From assembly GCA_048296855.1 (NCBI GenBank), contig CP182631.1: a stretch of DNA of 64,000 nt; one strand, 5' to 3'. Made by a program: the position numbers and the translations under genes. Below the pieces are notes generated by a model, which saw only the letters and a program-made list of their open reading frames with translations, ran no database searches and was not told the origin of the DNA. Below, in pieces: positions 29,089 through 38,682 of the stretch. The stretch's first letter is position 1, and each line of letters begins with the position of its first letter. The DNA is from Pseudocolwellia sp048296855 (GTDB lineage: Bacteria > Pseudomonadota > Gammaproteobacteria > Enterobacterales > Alteromonadaceae).

Positions 29089-31023
29089 ATGGCATTATGG
29101 GGCGGCCGTTTTAAAGGCGAAGCTAGCGTACAGTTTAAAAAGTTTAATGACTCATTGCCTGTGGATTACCGCATGGCAGTGCAAGATATTGTGGGTTCAA
29201 TCTCTTGGGCAGGTGCAATTCATAGTGTTGGTGTGTTAAACGAAGATGAACATACCCGTTTAGTTGCAGCGCTTAATGAATTAAAAGCGTCAGTTGAAGC
29301 GGATCCAGAGCAAATTTTAACGTCAGATGCTGAAGATATTCATAGCTGGGTTGAAAGTAAGCTCATTGAAGCAACAGGTGATTTAGGTAAAAAAATTCAT
29401 ACTGGCCGTAGCCGTAATGACCAAGTCGCTACAGACTTAAAGCTTTGGTGTAAAGAAACGGGCGGCGAATTATTGTTTGCTTTAGTTAGCTTACAGCAAG
29501 CCATGTTGGAATTAGCTGAACGTGAAAAAGACACGGTATTGCCGGGGTACACTCATTTACAAAGAGCTCAACCCGTAACTTTTGGTCATTGGTGTTTAGC
29601 TTATGTTGAGATGTTTAACCGTGATATTGGTCGTTTAAAAGACGCTTTATATCGTGCTGATACTTCACCATTGGGCTCAGGAGCTTTAGCTGGAACGGCT
29701 TACCCAATTGATCGTGATTTGTTAGCGAATAACTTAGGTTTTCGTTGTGCAACACTCAATAGTTTAGATGCTGTTTCTGATCGCGACCATGTCATAGAGC
29801 TTCTTTCTACAGCAAGTATCAGCATGATGCATATGTCGCGCTTTGCTGAAGATTTAATATTCTACAACTCAGGTGAAGCCGGTTTTGTTGAAATGAGCGA
29901 TTTAGTTAGCTCAGGCTCTTCATTGATGCCACAAAAGAAAAACCCTGATGCATGTGAATTAATTCGTGGTAAATCTGGACGTGTTATTGGTTCTTTAGCA
30001 GGTATGTTGGTAACAATGAAGGCTTTACCTCTTGCGTATAACAAAGATATGCAAGAAGACAAAGAAGGCTTATTTGACGCTTTAGATACTTGGATCGAAG
30101 TTATGCAAATGGCGGTGCTAGTTGCTGACGGTTTAAAAGTTAATCGCTCTCGTACATTAGCAGCAGCACAGCAAGGTTATTCAAATGCGACTGAATTAGC
30201 TGATTACCTTGTTGCTAAAGATATTCCTTTCCGCGAAGCACATCACATTGTGGGTGAAGCGGTACTGGCTGCAATTGATGCTGGGCATGCATTAGAAGAC
30301 TTTACTTTAGCTCAATTACAAGAGTTTAGTGATAAAATTGAAAATGATGTTTATCAATATTTATCTATTGAATCGTGTTTAGATAAACGAGACTCTAAAG
30401 GTGGAACTTCACGTATTCAAGTGCAAAAAGCTTTAGATAACAACCAGTCAGGTGAAAACGACAACCTAAGCGCGCAAGTTATTGGTGCTCCAGGTAAAGT
30501 GCAAATTCAACATGCGTTAAAACAAGTAACACAACGTTTAAATGCACAGCGTGCTGCCGCATTATCAGTTCGTCGTGCCCGTATGTCTGATGTAGATAAG
30601 ATTGCTGAACTTGTTGCTTTATGGGCAGATAAAGGTGAGATTTTACCTCGTAGTCGTGACAATATTATTCACGATATTCAAAACTTTGTTGTTGCAGAAA
30701 TTGATGGCCAAGTTGTGGCAAGTGCGTCACTTTATATCTATCAAACGGGTTTAGCTGAAATACGTTCAGTGGTTGTTGATGCTGCTTTCCATAAGCAAGG
30801 TCATGGACAAGCCATGGTGCAATATTTATTAGAATTCGCTTATGAAATAGAATTACAAAAAATTATTGTATTAACTTATGTACCTGAATATTTTACTAGA
30901 TTAGGCTTTGCTTTAATTGAAAAAAGCTCGTTAGCGGATAATATTATTGAAGATAGTGAACAAAGTCCTCATAAAAATCCTGAAGACGAAGTGGCAATGG
31001 AATATATTGTTCAACGCTCATAG
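29089..31023 (+). CDS. argH: Fused argininosuccinate lyase / N-acetyltransferase ArgH(A)
   Basis: Residues 1 to about 460 are argininosuccinate lyase: MALWGGRFKGEASVQF, HTGRSRNDQVATDL, GYTHLQRAQPVTFGHW and the signature GSSLMPQKKNPDA. Residues 500 to 644 form a GNAT acetyltransferase domain (VRRARMSDVDKIAELV, then RSVVVDAAFHKQGHGQAMV, the acetyl-CoA loop) like the one at the end of classical ArgA. Such argH(A) fusions are known from Moritella, Vibrio and Alteromonadales, where the extra domain makes N-acetylglutamate. It lies two bases after argG and about 30 before a full-length argA, so this strain encodes two possible N-acetylglutamate synthases. Confidence 0.95.
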   Translation: MALWGGRFKGEASVQFKKFNDSLPVDYRMAVQDIVGSISWAGAIHSVGVLNEDEHTRLVAALNELKASVEADPEQILTSDAEDIHSWVESKLIEATGDLGKKIHTGRSRNDQVATDLKLWCKETGGELLFALVSLQQAMLELAEREKDTVLPGYTHLQRAQPVTFGHWCLAYVEMFNRDIGRLKDALYRADTSPLGSGALAGTAYPIDRDLLANNLGFRCATLNSLDAVSDRDHVIELLSTASISMMHMSRFAEDLIFYNSGEAGFVEMSDLVSSGSSLMPQKKNPDACELIRGKSGRVIGSLAGMLVTMKALPLAYNKDMQEDKEGLFDALDTWIEVMQMAVLVADGLKVNRSRTLAAAQQGYSNATELADYLVAKDIPFREAHHIVGEAVLAAIDAGHALEDFTLAQLQEFSDKIENDVYQYLSIESCLDKRDSKGGTSRIQVQKALDNNQSGENDNLSAQVIGAPGKVQIQHALKQVTQRLNAQRAAALSVRRARMSDVDKIAELVALWADKGEILPRSRDNIIHDIQNFVVAEIDGQVVASASLYIYQTGLAEIRSVVVDAAFHKQGHGQAMVQYLLEFAYEIELQKIIVLTYVPEYFTRLGFALIEKSSLADNIIEDSEQSPHKNPEDEVAMEYIVQRS

Positions 31024-31052
31024 CGGAAACAAAAGTAGTAGTGAACCTGTAA

Positions 31053-32363
31053 ATGAATAACGACGATAAAAATAACGTTAAGTGGTTTAGAAATGCAGCA
31101 CCATACATTAATGCGCACCGTGGCAAAACGGTCGTACTCATGTTTGGTGGTGAAGCGGTAGCACACCCTAATTTTGCTAATATCATTCATGATATTGCTT
31201 TGCTGAGAAGTTTAGGGGTGAAACTGGTGTTGGTACATGGAGCTAGACCACAAATTGAAGAGCGTATGCAACTTCTAAATGTTGAGCCTTTAATGGAAGA
31301 CAATATTCGAATTACCGATGCGGGTACTTTATCTGCCGTTAAAGACGCTACAGGGTCACTACGACTTGATATTGAAGCATTGTTAACTATGGGATTAGTT
31401 AATTCTCCTATGCATGGCTCACAAATTAGAGTCAGTACAGGTAATTTTGTTATTGCTAAACCTATTGGTGTAAAAAACGGTGTCGATTTTAAACATACGG
31501 GTACGGTAAGAAGAATTGATACTGTAGGAATTAACACGCAACTAGATTTTGGCTCTATCGTATTATTGTCACCTGTAGGTTATTCATCTACGGGGGAGGT
31601 TTTTAACTTGTCGTTAGAAGATGTAGCAACACAAACTGTTATTTCTTTAAAAGCAGATAAATTAATTACGTTTACAGATGCTGATGGATTAATGAATGAG
31701 CAGGGGGAATTAATCAAAAGTTGTGGTGTAAGTACCGTTAAAGCGTTACTTGATGTAACGGAAGATCCCGTCAAACAATTACTTATGCGAGCTATAATAC
31801 AAAGTAGTGAAAATGGTGTTGAACGTTGTCACTGCCTAAATTACGAAAGTGATAGCGCATTGTTACAAGAGTTATTTACTCGAGACGGTGCTGGAACATT
31901 AATAGCAAAAGACTATCAAGAGCAAATATCTACAGCAACAATTGATGATGTGGGTGGGATTTTAGAATTACTCGCACCATTAGAAGCCGAGGGTATTTTA
32001 GTAAAACGCTCAAGAGAGTTACTTGAAGTTGAAATTGAACGCTTTACTGTAATTAAAAAAGAAGACGTTATAATTGCGTGTGCAGCACTTTACCCTTACC
32101 CCAAAGAAAATTCAGGTGAGGTAGCTTGTGTTGCTATCCACCCTGATTACCGTAAGGGTAATAGAGGTGTACGATTAATTAATACGATTGAAAACTTAGC
32201 TAAAGAAAAAAAATTATCATCAATATTTGTACTTACTACCGTGAGTGCTCATTGGTTCCTAGAGCAAGGCTTTACGGAGCAGTCAGTAGATAGTCTTCCT
32301 GAAGATAAAAAGAAAATGTACAACTTTCAACGTAAATCGAAAGTTTTTTCTAAAAATATTTAG
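31053..32363 (+). CDS. argA: N-acetylglutamate synthase ArgA
   Basis: ArgA acetylates glutamate with acetyl-CoA, the first and feedback-inhibited arginine step. The 436-residue protein is the classical two-domain form: an amino-acid-kinase-like regulatory domain (NAHRGKTVVLMFGGEAV, KLVLVHGARPQIEERM) and a C-terminal GNAT domain (about 290-430, VACVAIHPDYRKGNRGVRLI, then LTTVSAHWFLEQGF). In E. coli argA is elsewhere on the chromosome; here it closes the argCBFGH(A)A cluster. A palindromic hairpin lies about 50 bases downstream. Confidence 0.95.
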   Translation: MNNDDKNNVKWFRNAAPYINAHRGKTVVLMFGGEAVAHPNFANIIHDIALLRSLGVKLVLVHGARPQIEERMQLLNVEPLMEDNIRITDAGTLSAVKDATGSLRLDIEALLTMGLVNSPMHGSQIRVSTGNFVIAKPIGVKNGVDFKHTGTVRRIDTVGINTQLDFGSIVLLSPVGYSSTGEVFNLSLEDVATQTVISLKADKLITFTDADGLMNEQGELIKSCGVSTVKALLDVTEDPVKQLLMRAIIQSSENGVERCHCLNYESDSALLQELFTRDGAGTLIAKDYQEQISTATIDDVGGILELLAPLEAEGILVKRSRELLEVEIERFTVIKKEDVIIACAALYPYPKENSGEVACVAIHPDYRKGNRGVRLINTIENLAKEKKLSSIFVLTTVSAHWFLEQGFTEQSVDSLPEDKKKMYNFQRKSKVFSKNI

Positions 32364-32412
32364 ATCTTTCTCATTAATAGCAACAGACCCTAATCTAACA
32401 TATAGCAATATT

Positions 32413-32448
32413 ACTAATAAACTGACCATATTAGTTCAGTTTATTAGT
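32413..32448. repeat. 13-base perfect inverted repeat after argA
   Basis: actaataaactga (32413-32425) and its exact complement (32436-32448) flank a 10-base loop. It has the same arm and loop lengths as the argG-leader repeat and also lacks a T tract. It may be a terminator that does not need one, or an unknown element. Confidence 0.5.
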
Positions 32449-32605
32449 GAAATTGATATTCATAATCAGTATTTTCCATACAAAACTCTATTTTCATCTC
32501 TTTTATTTACTAGATTGTTACAACAATGTTACTGTGTACTTGTCTTAAATTAAAGTTTAAGGTCAAATAGTCGAAACAGTAATATTCTGTGAAAGTAGGT
32601 TGTTT

Positions 32606-33112
32606 ATGCGTTTTTTAATTTTACTGCTGTTATTAAGTCAGTTTGCTTTGGCAAGCGATTATAAGTTAGGCCCAGGCGATAAGATTCAAATTATTGTTTA
32701 TGGTGAAGATGATTTAACAGCCAATGTGAAAATTGATAAATCAGGTTTTATCTCATTTCCTTTTTTAGATGATATTCAGGTAATAAATTTATCGGTTAAA
32801 GAATTAGAAAAAGTAATATATGATGGTTTGCTGGGAGATTATTTAATTTCGCCACAAGTATCAGTATCTATTTCTCAATACCGGCCTTTTTTCATACATG
32901 GTCAAGTTAATAGACCAGGCGGGTATCCTTTTCAAGACGATCTTACGTTTGATAAGGCTATTGCTGTTGCTGGGGGGTTATCATCTAGAGCTTCCTTAAC
33001 AGATTGGACTATCACTAGAAAAGTGAATGGAAAAACAGTAAAAATAGAAGCTAATGTAGCAACTCAAATATTTCCTGATGACATAATAAAAATAGAGCAG
33101 AGTTTTTTTTGA
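32606..33112 (+). CDS. Short polysaccharide export protein (Wza/Poly_export family)
   Basis: Outer-membrane polysaccharide export proteins pass capsule or exopolysaccharide across the periplasm. ATG 32606 is preferred over TTG 32600 and has AGG at 32597-32599. The 168-residue precursor has a signal peptide (MRFLILLLLLSQFALA) without a lipobox Cys, then a Poly_export domain (DYKLGPGDKIQIIVYGEDDL, DKSGFISFPFLDDI) and one SLBB domain (FFIHGQVNRPGGYPF). It lacks the C-terminal helix that forms the Wza pore, so it is the short type found beside tyrosine autokinases. Its stop overlaps the next start. Confidence 0.88.
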   Translation: MRFLILLLLLSQFALASDYKLGPGDKIQIIVYGEDDLTANVKIDKSGFISFPFLDDIQVINLSVKELEKVIYDGLLGDYLISPQVSVSISQYRPFFIHGQVNRPGGYPFQDDLTFDKAIAVAGGLSSRASLTDWTITRKVNGKTVKIEANVATQIFPDDIIKIEQSFF

Positions 33113-35271
33113 ACAATGTGAATAAAGATCAAGAAAGTATAAAAGCGCCTAATGAAGACATTGCGCTAAGTGAAGTACTCAGACCGCTATGGGTTAGGCG
33201 TTGGAAGCTTGTATTTTTTACTTTATGTGTAACCTTGTTTTTTTCTTTTTATGTTTCGTTGTTAAAACCAAGTTATGTTGCAACTGCAACTCTACAAATT
33301 GGTAATAATAAGCCGAGTAATACTTTATCGATTAATGACGCTTTCAATGAAACGAATGCCAGCGAAGAACAAATTAGAACCCAATATGAATTGTTGAAAT
33401 CGCGTAAATTTGCTGAGAGAGTCGCGACACGACTAAATTTAGCGCGACATGAAGAGTTTAATAGTAATAAATATAATAATAAAATCCCTTATTTAGCAAA
33501 TAGGGGCAAAAGCAATAATACACCATCGTTAAGTTCGGTAGTGGGAGCTTTCCAGCAGCGTTTATCAATTGAGCCTATTGGAAATACTGAACTTGTAAAA
33601 ATCAGCTTCCGTTCATACAGTCCAGAGCTTTCAAAACAGGTTGCGAATCAAATAGGTGAAACATATTTACAATATCAAGATGAGATCCATAGCGCCTCAA
33701 AGGAATCTACGTCTCAATGGTTGGTTGATCAGCTTGAGGAATTAGGTCAAAAATTAGAATCATCAGAATTAGCCTTACAAGAATATAGGGAAGCTGAGGG
33801 GATTGTTGATATTCAAGGTGTCGTTGGCTTGGTTGCTTCTGAATTAACCGAATTAACTTCATCAGCTTTACAAGCTGAAAAATATAAAGATGACCTTAAG
33901 GTTACTTATGAATATATTCAGAACAACAAAGAAAACCTAAGTGGATTAATGGAGTTAAATGAGGTCAGTAGTCATCCAACTTATGTTCAATTACGTCGTT
34001 CACAAGAAGTTGTTGAACGAAAAGTATTCGAACTAGCAAAACGGTATGGTCCGAAACACCCTAAGAGAATTGCCGTCGAAGCAGAGTTTGAATCAATAGA
34101 ATCTCGCATTAATATACAAATAAATGAAATTATCACCTCTATTGAAAAACAATATTCTTCTGCTATTCAAAAAGCTCAAGCGAATAAACAAAGATTAGCT
34201 GCAGCTAAAAAAGACTTTTTAAGATTAAGCCGACTTAAAAATAAATTCTTTCAGTTACAGCGAGAGGTGGACACTAATAAAGAATTATATGGCAATTATC
34301 TTGTTCGTTTAAAAGAAGCTGATGCAATGGGAAACTATAAAACAAATTTTTATGTACGTTTTATTGATAAAGCTATTTTACCCAAATCTCCAGTAGCACC
34401 CAACAAGCGATTGTATGTAGTCATTAGTTTTATACTCTCATTTTTAGCTATTTCAATCGTTGTGATCATGCGTGAATTATTGGTTGATACTTTAAATTCA
34501 CGACGAAAACTTGATAATTTTCAAGAGGCCCCTATTTTAGCTGTATTACCTAAGTTTAAATTAAAAGCTGGTAGTTCATCTCATTCAGAAGTTAGTGATA
34601 ACCATTTTACTGAAGCGGTTAGAACTTTAAGAACTTCACTTTTATTTAATGGAGAGAAGAAGCCACCTAAAGTTATCGCCATAACATCATCAGTACCAAA
34701 TGAAGGAAAATCAACCGTTGCTTTACATTTAGCTCGCTCATTTAGTGAAATGGAAAAAGTGTTGTTAATTGAAGCTGATTTACGTCACCCAACGGTTGCT
34801 AAGAATTTAAACTTAGATGTTCACCGCCCAGGGCTCTCAAATTTATTAGCTAAAACGCATCAAATTAATGAATGTATCGTTAGAGATAAAAATGTAAAGT
34901 TAGACATTCTAACCTCTGGTATTTCACCCGCTAATCCGCTCGCTTTTTTATCAATGAAACGTTTTAGTATGTTAATTAAAGTTTTTGGTAATTTTTACGA
35001 TAGAATTATTATTGAAACTCCTCCAGTAAATGCAGTAAGTGATGCAGTTATTATTTCAAAAATTGTTGATAGCGTTGTTTATATTGTTCATGGTTCAAAA
35101 ACTAAACGAGATCAGATAACTCAAGGTTTGCGTATGCTCAAACAAGTTAACGCACCCATTGAAGGCGTTGTAATTAACCAAAGTGAAAACATTGATACCG
35201 ATAAATACCAAAATAAATATTACAATGATATGGCTAATATAATTAAACTTCCTATTCGTAAACAGATGTAA
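33109..35271 (+). CDS. Polysaccharide co-polymerase / bacterial tyrosine autokinase (Wzc-like)
   Basis: Wzc-type proteins control polysaccharide chain assembly. The layout is typical: an inner-membrane Wzz domain with two membrane segments (about residues 35-55 and 440-460) and a coiled-coil periplasmic part between, then a cytoplasmic BY-kinase domain (about 500-720). The P-loop is SSVPNEGKST. Walker A' reads LLIEADLRHP and Walker B IIIETPPV, with Glu (about 555 and 636) where most relatives have Asp. A C-terminal Tyr cluster (DKYQNKYYND) offers autophosphorylation sites. The start is TTG 33109 or GTG 33118. No glycosyltransferase or polymerase genes are nearby. Confidence 0.88.
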   Translation: MNNVNKDQESIKAPNEDIALSEVLRPLWVRRWKLVFFTLCVTLFFSFYVSLLKPSYVATATLQIGNNKPSNTLSINDAFNETNASEEQIRTQYELLKSRKFAERVATRLNLARHEEFNSNKYNNKIPYLANRGKSNNTPSLSSVVGAFQQRLSIEPIGNTELVKISFRSYSPELSKQVANQIGETYLQYQDEIHSASKESTSQWLVDQLEELGQKLESSELALQEYREAEGIVDIQGVVGLVASELTELTSSALQAEKYKDDLKVTYEYIQNNKENLSGLMELNEVSSHPTYVQLRRSQEVVERKVFELAKRYGPKHPKRIAVEAEFESIESRINIQINEIITSIEKQYSSAIQKAQANKQRLAAAKKDFLRLSRLKNKFFQLQREVDTNKELYGNYLVRLKEADAMGNYKTNFYVRFIDKAILPKSPVAPNKRLYVVISFILSFLAISIVVIMRELLVDTLNSRRKLDNFQEAPILAVLPKFKLKAGSSSHSEVSDNHFTEAVRTLRTSLLFNGEKKPPKVIAITSSVPNEGKSTVALHLARSFSEMEKVLLIEADLRHPTVAKNLNLDVHRPGLSNLLAKTHQINECIVRDKNVKLDILTSGISPANPLAFLSMKRFSMLIKVFGNFYDRIIIETPPVNAVSDAVIISKIVDSVVYIVHGSKTKRDQITQGLRMLKQVNAPIEGVVINQSENIDTDKYQNKYYNDMANIIKLPIRKQM

Positions 35272-35338
35272 TCCATTTTACTTAAGTATTGTTATAATTA
35301 ACGCTGATAAAATTTAGCGTAATATGTATGATACCCAC

Positions 35339-36370
35339 ATGAAAACACAATCCCCCTTTTCGGTAAAAAAAACTAACGGCTTTAATGTCGAGTCAGTTGC
35401 TTCTATTGCTTACTTTCCTCGAACGAATGAAGACTTGATTGAATTAGCAAACTTACCTTTATCTAATTTTTATATATTAGGTGAGGGTTTTAACACGCTT
35501 TTTGTTAGTGATACTGCACCTATTATCATAAAACCTGAATTTAAAGGGGTTGAAATAGATGAACAAGCTGATTGCACTATTGTAAAGGCAGCCGCAAGTG
35601 AAAACTGGCATAATTTTGTTGAGTTTTGCATAAGCCGAGGAATTAACGGTTTAGAAAATTTAGCGCTTATTCCTGGAAGTGTTGGAGCTGCGCCTGTTCA
35701 AAATATTGGAGCTTACGGTGTAGAGCTTGCTAATTATTGTCAGGAAGTGTTGTGGTTTGATTTTAAAACCAAAAAAAATGTGCTGTATAAACATGCTGAT
35801 TGTCAGTTTGGTTATCGAGAAAGTATTTTTAAAAATAGACTGAAAAATACAGGTCTTATCATAAGTGTTACCTTTTGTTTTCCTAAAGTTTGGCGTGCTA
35901 ACCTTTCATATGCGGGCTTAGATCATTTACCGTCTTCTGTTTCTGCCAAAATAGTAATGAATGAAGTCATTAAGGTTCGTCAAACAAAGTTACCTGATCC
36001 ACACAAATTACCTAATGCGGGAAGCTTTTTTAAAAACCCTGTGATAGAAGCGACTCAATGGAAAATGTTAGTTGCTCAATATCCTAATATACCAAGCTAT
36101 CCTCAAAGTAACGGTAAAGTAAAAGTGGCCGCAGGCTGGTTAATAGAAAAAGCCGGTTTAAAAGGGTATCAATACCAAGGGGTTGGCGTACACGAAAAAC
36201 AAGCTCTAGTGTTAGTTAATTATAATACTGAGCAGGGTAAACACATTGTTGATTTAGCAATACATATAACTAATAAGATTAAGTCAGTATTCAATATTTA
36301 TTTAGAGCCTGAAGTGAGAATGGTTTTCCCGCAAGGTGAAATGAATTTAGCAGAGTATAAAAATGGCTAA
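35339..36370 (+). CDS. murB: UDP-N-acetylenolpyruvoylglucosamine reductase MurB
   Basis: MurB is the FAD enzyme that makes UDP-MurNAc for peptidoglycan. The ATG at 35339 gives a start that lines up with E. coli MurB; an in-frame ATG at 35324 would add five residues. FAD-site motifs are LGEGFNTLFV (GEGSN in most relatives) and LALIPGSVGAAPVQNIGAYG; the catalytic Ser lies in NAGSFFKNP and the Glu in LEPEVRMVF. About 343 residues, as in E. coli (342). The end overlaps birA by eight bases, and the murB-birA order is conserved in gammaproteobacteria. Confidence 0.95.
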   Translation: MKTQSPFSVKKTNGFNVESVASIAYFPRTNEDLIELANLPLSNFYILGEGFNTLFVSDTAPIIIKPEFKGVEIDEQADCTIVKAAASENWHNFVEFCISRGINGLENLALIPGSVGAAPVQNIGAYGVELANYCQEVLWFDFKTKKNVLYKHADCQFGYRESIFKNRLKNTGLIISVTFCFPKVWRANLSYAGLDHLPSSVSAKIVMNEVIKVRQTKLPDPHKLPNAGSFFKNPVIEATQWKMLVAQYPNIPSYPQSNGKVKVAAGWLIEKAGLKGYQYQGVGVHEKQALVLVNYNTEQGKHIVDLAIHITNKIKSVFNIYLEPEVRMVFPQGEMNLAEYKNG

Positions 36371-37340
36371 AGCAATTAAAGAATTATTAATTAATAAACT
36401 CGCTGCTGGTGAGTTTATTTCCGGACAAGCATTAGGTGAAGAAATAGGTGTGAGTCGAACAGCTATATCAAAACAAATTAATAACCTTTCAGAAATGGGA
36501 TTGGATATTTTTAGAGTAACAGGTAAGGGCTATAAGCTTGTTACTCCTATTGAACTGTTAGATAAAGAGTTTATTTTACAGCAATTAATAGCCAATAATA
36601 TTCATTGTATCGTTGAAACACATAATATTATTGATTCAACTAACGATTATTTAATGCGTCGAATTCCTAATCATGTCCAAAGTGGGCAAGTATGTATTGC
36701 CGAATATCAGAGTGCAGGTAGAGGAAGAAGAGGAAGGCAATGGATATCACCTTTTGGTTCGCACATTTATATGTCAATGTATTGGTTGCTTCCTCAAGGT
36801 ATGACTGCTGCAATGGGGTTAAATACTATTGTAGCGTTAGCAATTAGTGATGCTATCGCTTCCCTTTATCAGATTAACGTTCAGTTAAAATGGCCAAATG
36901 ATATTTATATTAACGGTTTAAAATTAGCGGGTATTTTAATTGATCTAGAAGGTACACCTAATGAGCCATGTCATGCTGTTATTGGTATAGGGCTCAATTT
37001 GAATATGCCAGATAAAAGTGGAGAAAAAGTTGATCAACCCTGGACAGACTTACAACAGCATACTTCAAAAATAATTAATCGAAATGAATTAGCCGCCACT
37101 ATCATTCAATACTTAACATTTCGTTTAGAGCAACATAAAGATTCAGGCCTAGAACAAGTGGTAAATGAATGGAATCAACAAGATTACTTTTATGATCAAC
37201 CTGTAACATTAATAACAGGTAATAATCAAACCCATGGCATATGTAAAGGGATAAACGAACAAGGAGCCTTGTTATTATCTGTTGATAACAATATTAAAGT
37301 CATTTACGGCGGTGAAGTGAGTTTAAGAGGTTCGAAATGA
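36363..37340 (+). CDS. birA: Bifunctional biotin ligase / biotin operon repressor BirA
   Basis: BirA attaches biotin to its acceptor protein and, in two-domain forms, represses biotin genes. Residues 1-60 contain a winged helix-turn-helix (GQALGEEIGVSRTAISKQIN). The ligase core has GRGRRGRQWISPFGSHIYMS, the adenylate loop, then LKWPNDIYINGLKLAGILID, and a C-terminal SH3-like domain closes the 325 residues. Because the HTH is intact, a repressor role is likely. It overlaps murB by eight bases and coaX by four. Confidence 0.95.
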   Translation: MAKAIKELLINKLAAGEFISGQALGEEIGVSRTAISKQINNLSEMGLDIFRVTGKGYKLVTPIELLDKEFILQQLIANNIHCIVETHNIIDSTNDYLMRRIPNHVQSGQVCIAEYQSAGRGRRGRQWISPFGSHIYMSMYWLLPQGMTAAMGLNTIVALAISDAIASLYQINVQLKWPNDIYINGLKLAGILIDLEGTPNEPCHAVIGIGLNLNMPDKSGEKVDQPWTDLQQHTSKIINRNELAATIIQYLTFRLEQHKDSGLEQVVNEWNQQDYFYDQPVTLITGNNQTHGICKGINEQGALLLSVDNNIKVIYGGEVSLRGSK

Positions 37341-38062
37341 TAATATTGGTTGATATAGGTAATACTCGGACTAAGTACCGAATAGAAGATATTGATATTA
37401 AAAATAAACGGATTGTTATTGAAAATAACCAAATTACCAAACAGTGGTTAACAGAGTATTGGGGGAAGGCGAATCAGATCATTGTTGGTAGTGTTAAATT
37501 AGGTGCTCTAACCGATTTAATTGCTACATGGGCAAAAGAAAATCATTCAAAGATATTTTTCATAGAAAGTGAAAAAGAACGATTTGGTATAATAAATAGC
37601 TATGAACAACCCAAGTCGTTGGGGGTTGATCGTTGGTTAACCTTAGTAGGTGCGTCGGCACTATTTCCAAAAACAGGCGTTGTTATAATTGATGCAGGTA
37701 CAGCAACAACTTTTGATGTATTAGATCAAGACGGAAAGCATCAAGGAGGGTGGATATTATCAGGAATTGATTTATTACTTGCTCAACTTAGCAGTAATAC
37801 ATCAAAAGTTAAATTTGATGTCAGTGATTCAGCAGATACAGCATTTGGAAAAAGCACTTCAGAGTGTGTTAATAATGCTGCTTGGGCAGCCACTATTGCT
37901 ATGATTAACTCAGGAATAAAAATAGCAGAGCATACTCAAGAGATAAAACATTGTATATTATTAGGAGGTAATGCAGAACGGATATTACCTTTTATTGAAT
38001 TCCCAAAGGTTGAAATTATTCACGATCTAATATTTGAAGGCTTAAAGCGTTATTCAGCATAG
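37337..38062 (+). CDS. coaX: Type III pantothenate kinase CoaX
   Basis: CoaX phosphorylates pantothenate, the first step of coenzyme A synthesis. It belongs to the ASKHA fold and is unrelated to E. coli CoaA. The 241-residue product shows DIGNTRTKYR (phosphate loop), the pantothenate site SLGVDRWLTLVGA and VIIDAGTATTFDVLD with the catalytic Asp. The ATG overlaps the birA stop by four bases (atga). In E. coli coaA occupies exactly this position between birA and thrU, so one gene has replaced the other in an otherwise conserved order. Confidence 0.94.
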   Translation: MIILVDIGNTRTKYRIEDIDIKNKRIVIENNQITKQWLTEYWGKANQIIVGSVKLGALTDLIATWAKENHSKIFFIESEKERFGIINSYEQPKSLGVDRWLTLVGASALFPKTGVVIIDAGTATTFDVLDQDGKHQGGWILSGIDLLLAQLSSNTSKVKFDVSDSADTAFGKSTSECVNNAAWAATIAMINSGIKIAEHTQEIKHCILLGGNAERILPFIEFPKVEIIHDLIFEGLKRYSA

Positions 38063-38163
38063 AGGAGTAGGTGTTTTTAACGTTAATATGGATAAAAAAC
38101 CATCAAACCTTAGTTAAACCTTAAACAAACATAAAAAAACATGAATTTTTTTGTTTTTTTCTA

Positions 38164-38192
38164 TTGCAAGGTGGAAAACATTGCTCTAGAAT
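38164..38192 (+). promoter_or_regulatory. Promoter of the tRNA-tuf operon
   Basis: TTGCAA (38164-38169), a 17-base spacer and TAGAAT (38187-38192), followed by tcgctcc, a GC-rich discriminator typical of stringently controlled stable-RNA promoters. The first tRNA starts 20 bases later. Confidence 0.7.
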
Positions 38193-38211
38193 TCGCTCCA
38201 CTTAATGTAGT

Positions 38212-38287
<76 letters not shown>

Positions 38288-38331
38288 TTAATACTTTTTA
38301 TTTTATACGGATAAAAAGTAAATAAGAATTT

Positions 38332-38416
38332 GGAGGGGTTCCCGAGTGGCCAAAGGGATCAGACTGTAAATCTGACGGCTCAGCCTTCGGTGGTTCGAAT
38401 CCACCTCCCTCCACCA
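38332..38416 (+). tRNA. tyrU: tRNA-Tyr (GTA)
   Basis: An 85-base tRNA with acceptor ggagggg/tccctcc, a long variable arm (acggctcagccttcggt) as expected for Tyr, anticodon GTA and an encoded CCA. Confidence 0.97.
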
Positions 38417-38446
38417 TTTTTAACAGAGATAAACTGATAGAGTTTA

Positions 38447-38521
<75 letters not shown>

Positions 38522-38536
38522 ATCTTTAAATCGAAT

Positions 38537-38612
38537 GCTGATATGGCTCAGTTGGTAGAGCGCACCCTTGGTAAGGGTGAGGTCGGCAGTTCGAATCTGC
38601 CTATCAGCACCA
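38537..38612 (+). tRNA. thrT: tRNA-Thr (GGT)
   Basis: A 76-base tRNA with acceptor gctgata/tatcagc, anticodon stem acccttGGTaagggt and an encoded CCA. The tuf start codon lies 70 bases downstream, so the tRNAs and tuf should share a transcript, as in the E. coli tufB operon. Confidence 0.97.
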
Positions 38613-38682
38613 TTCAAAGATTACTTCTATTAATTTATCTTAAACCATTAAACTTTTGTTAATCTACCCAAGGTATTTTAAA

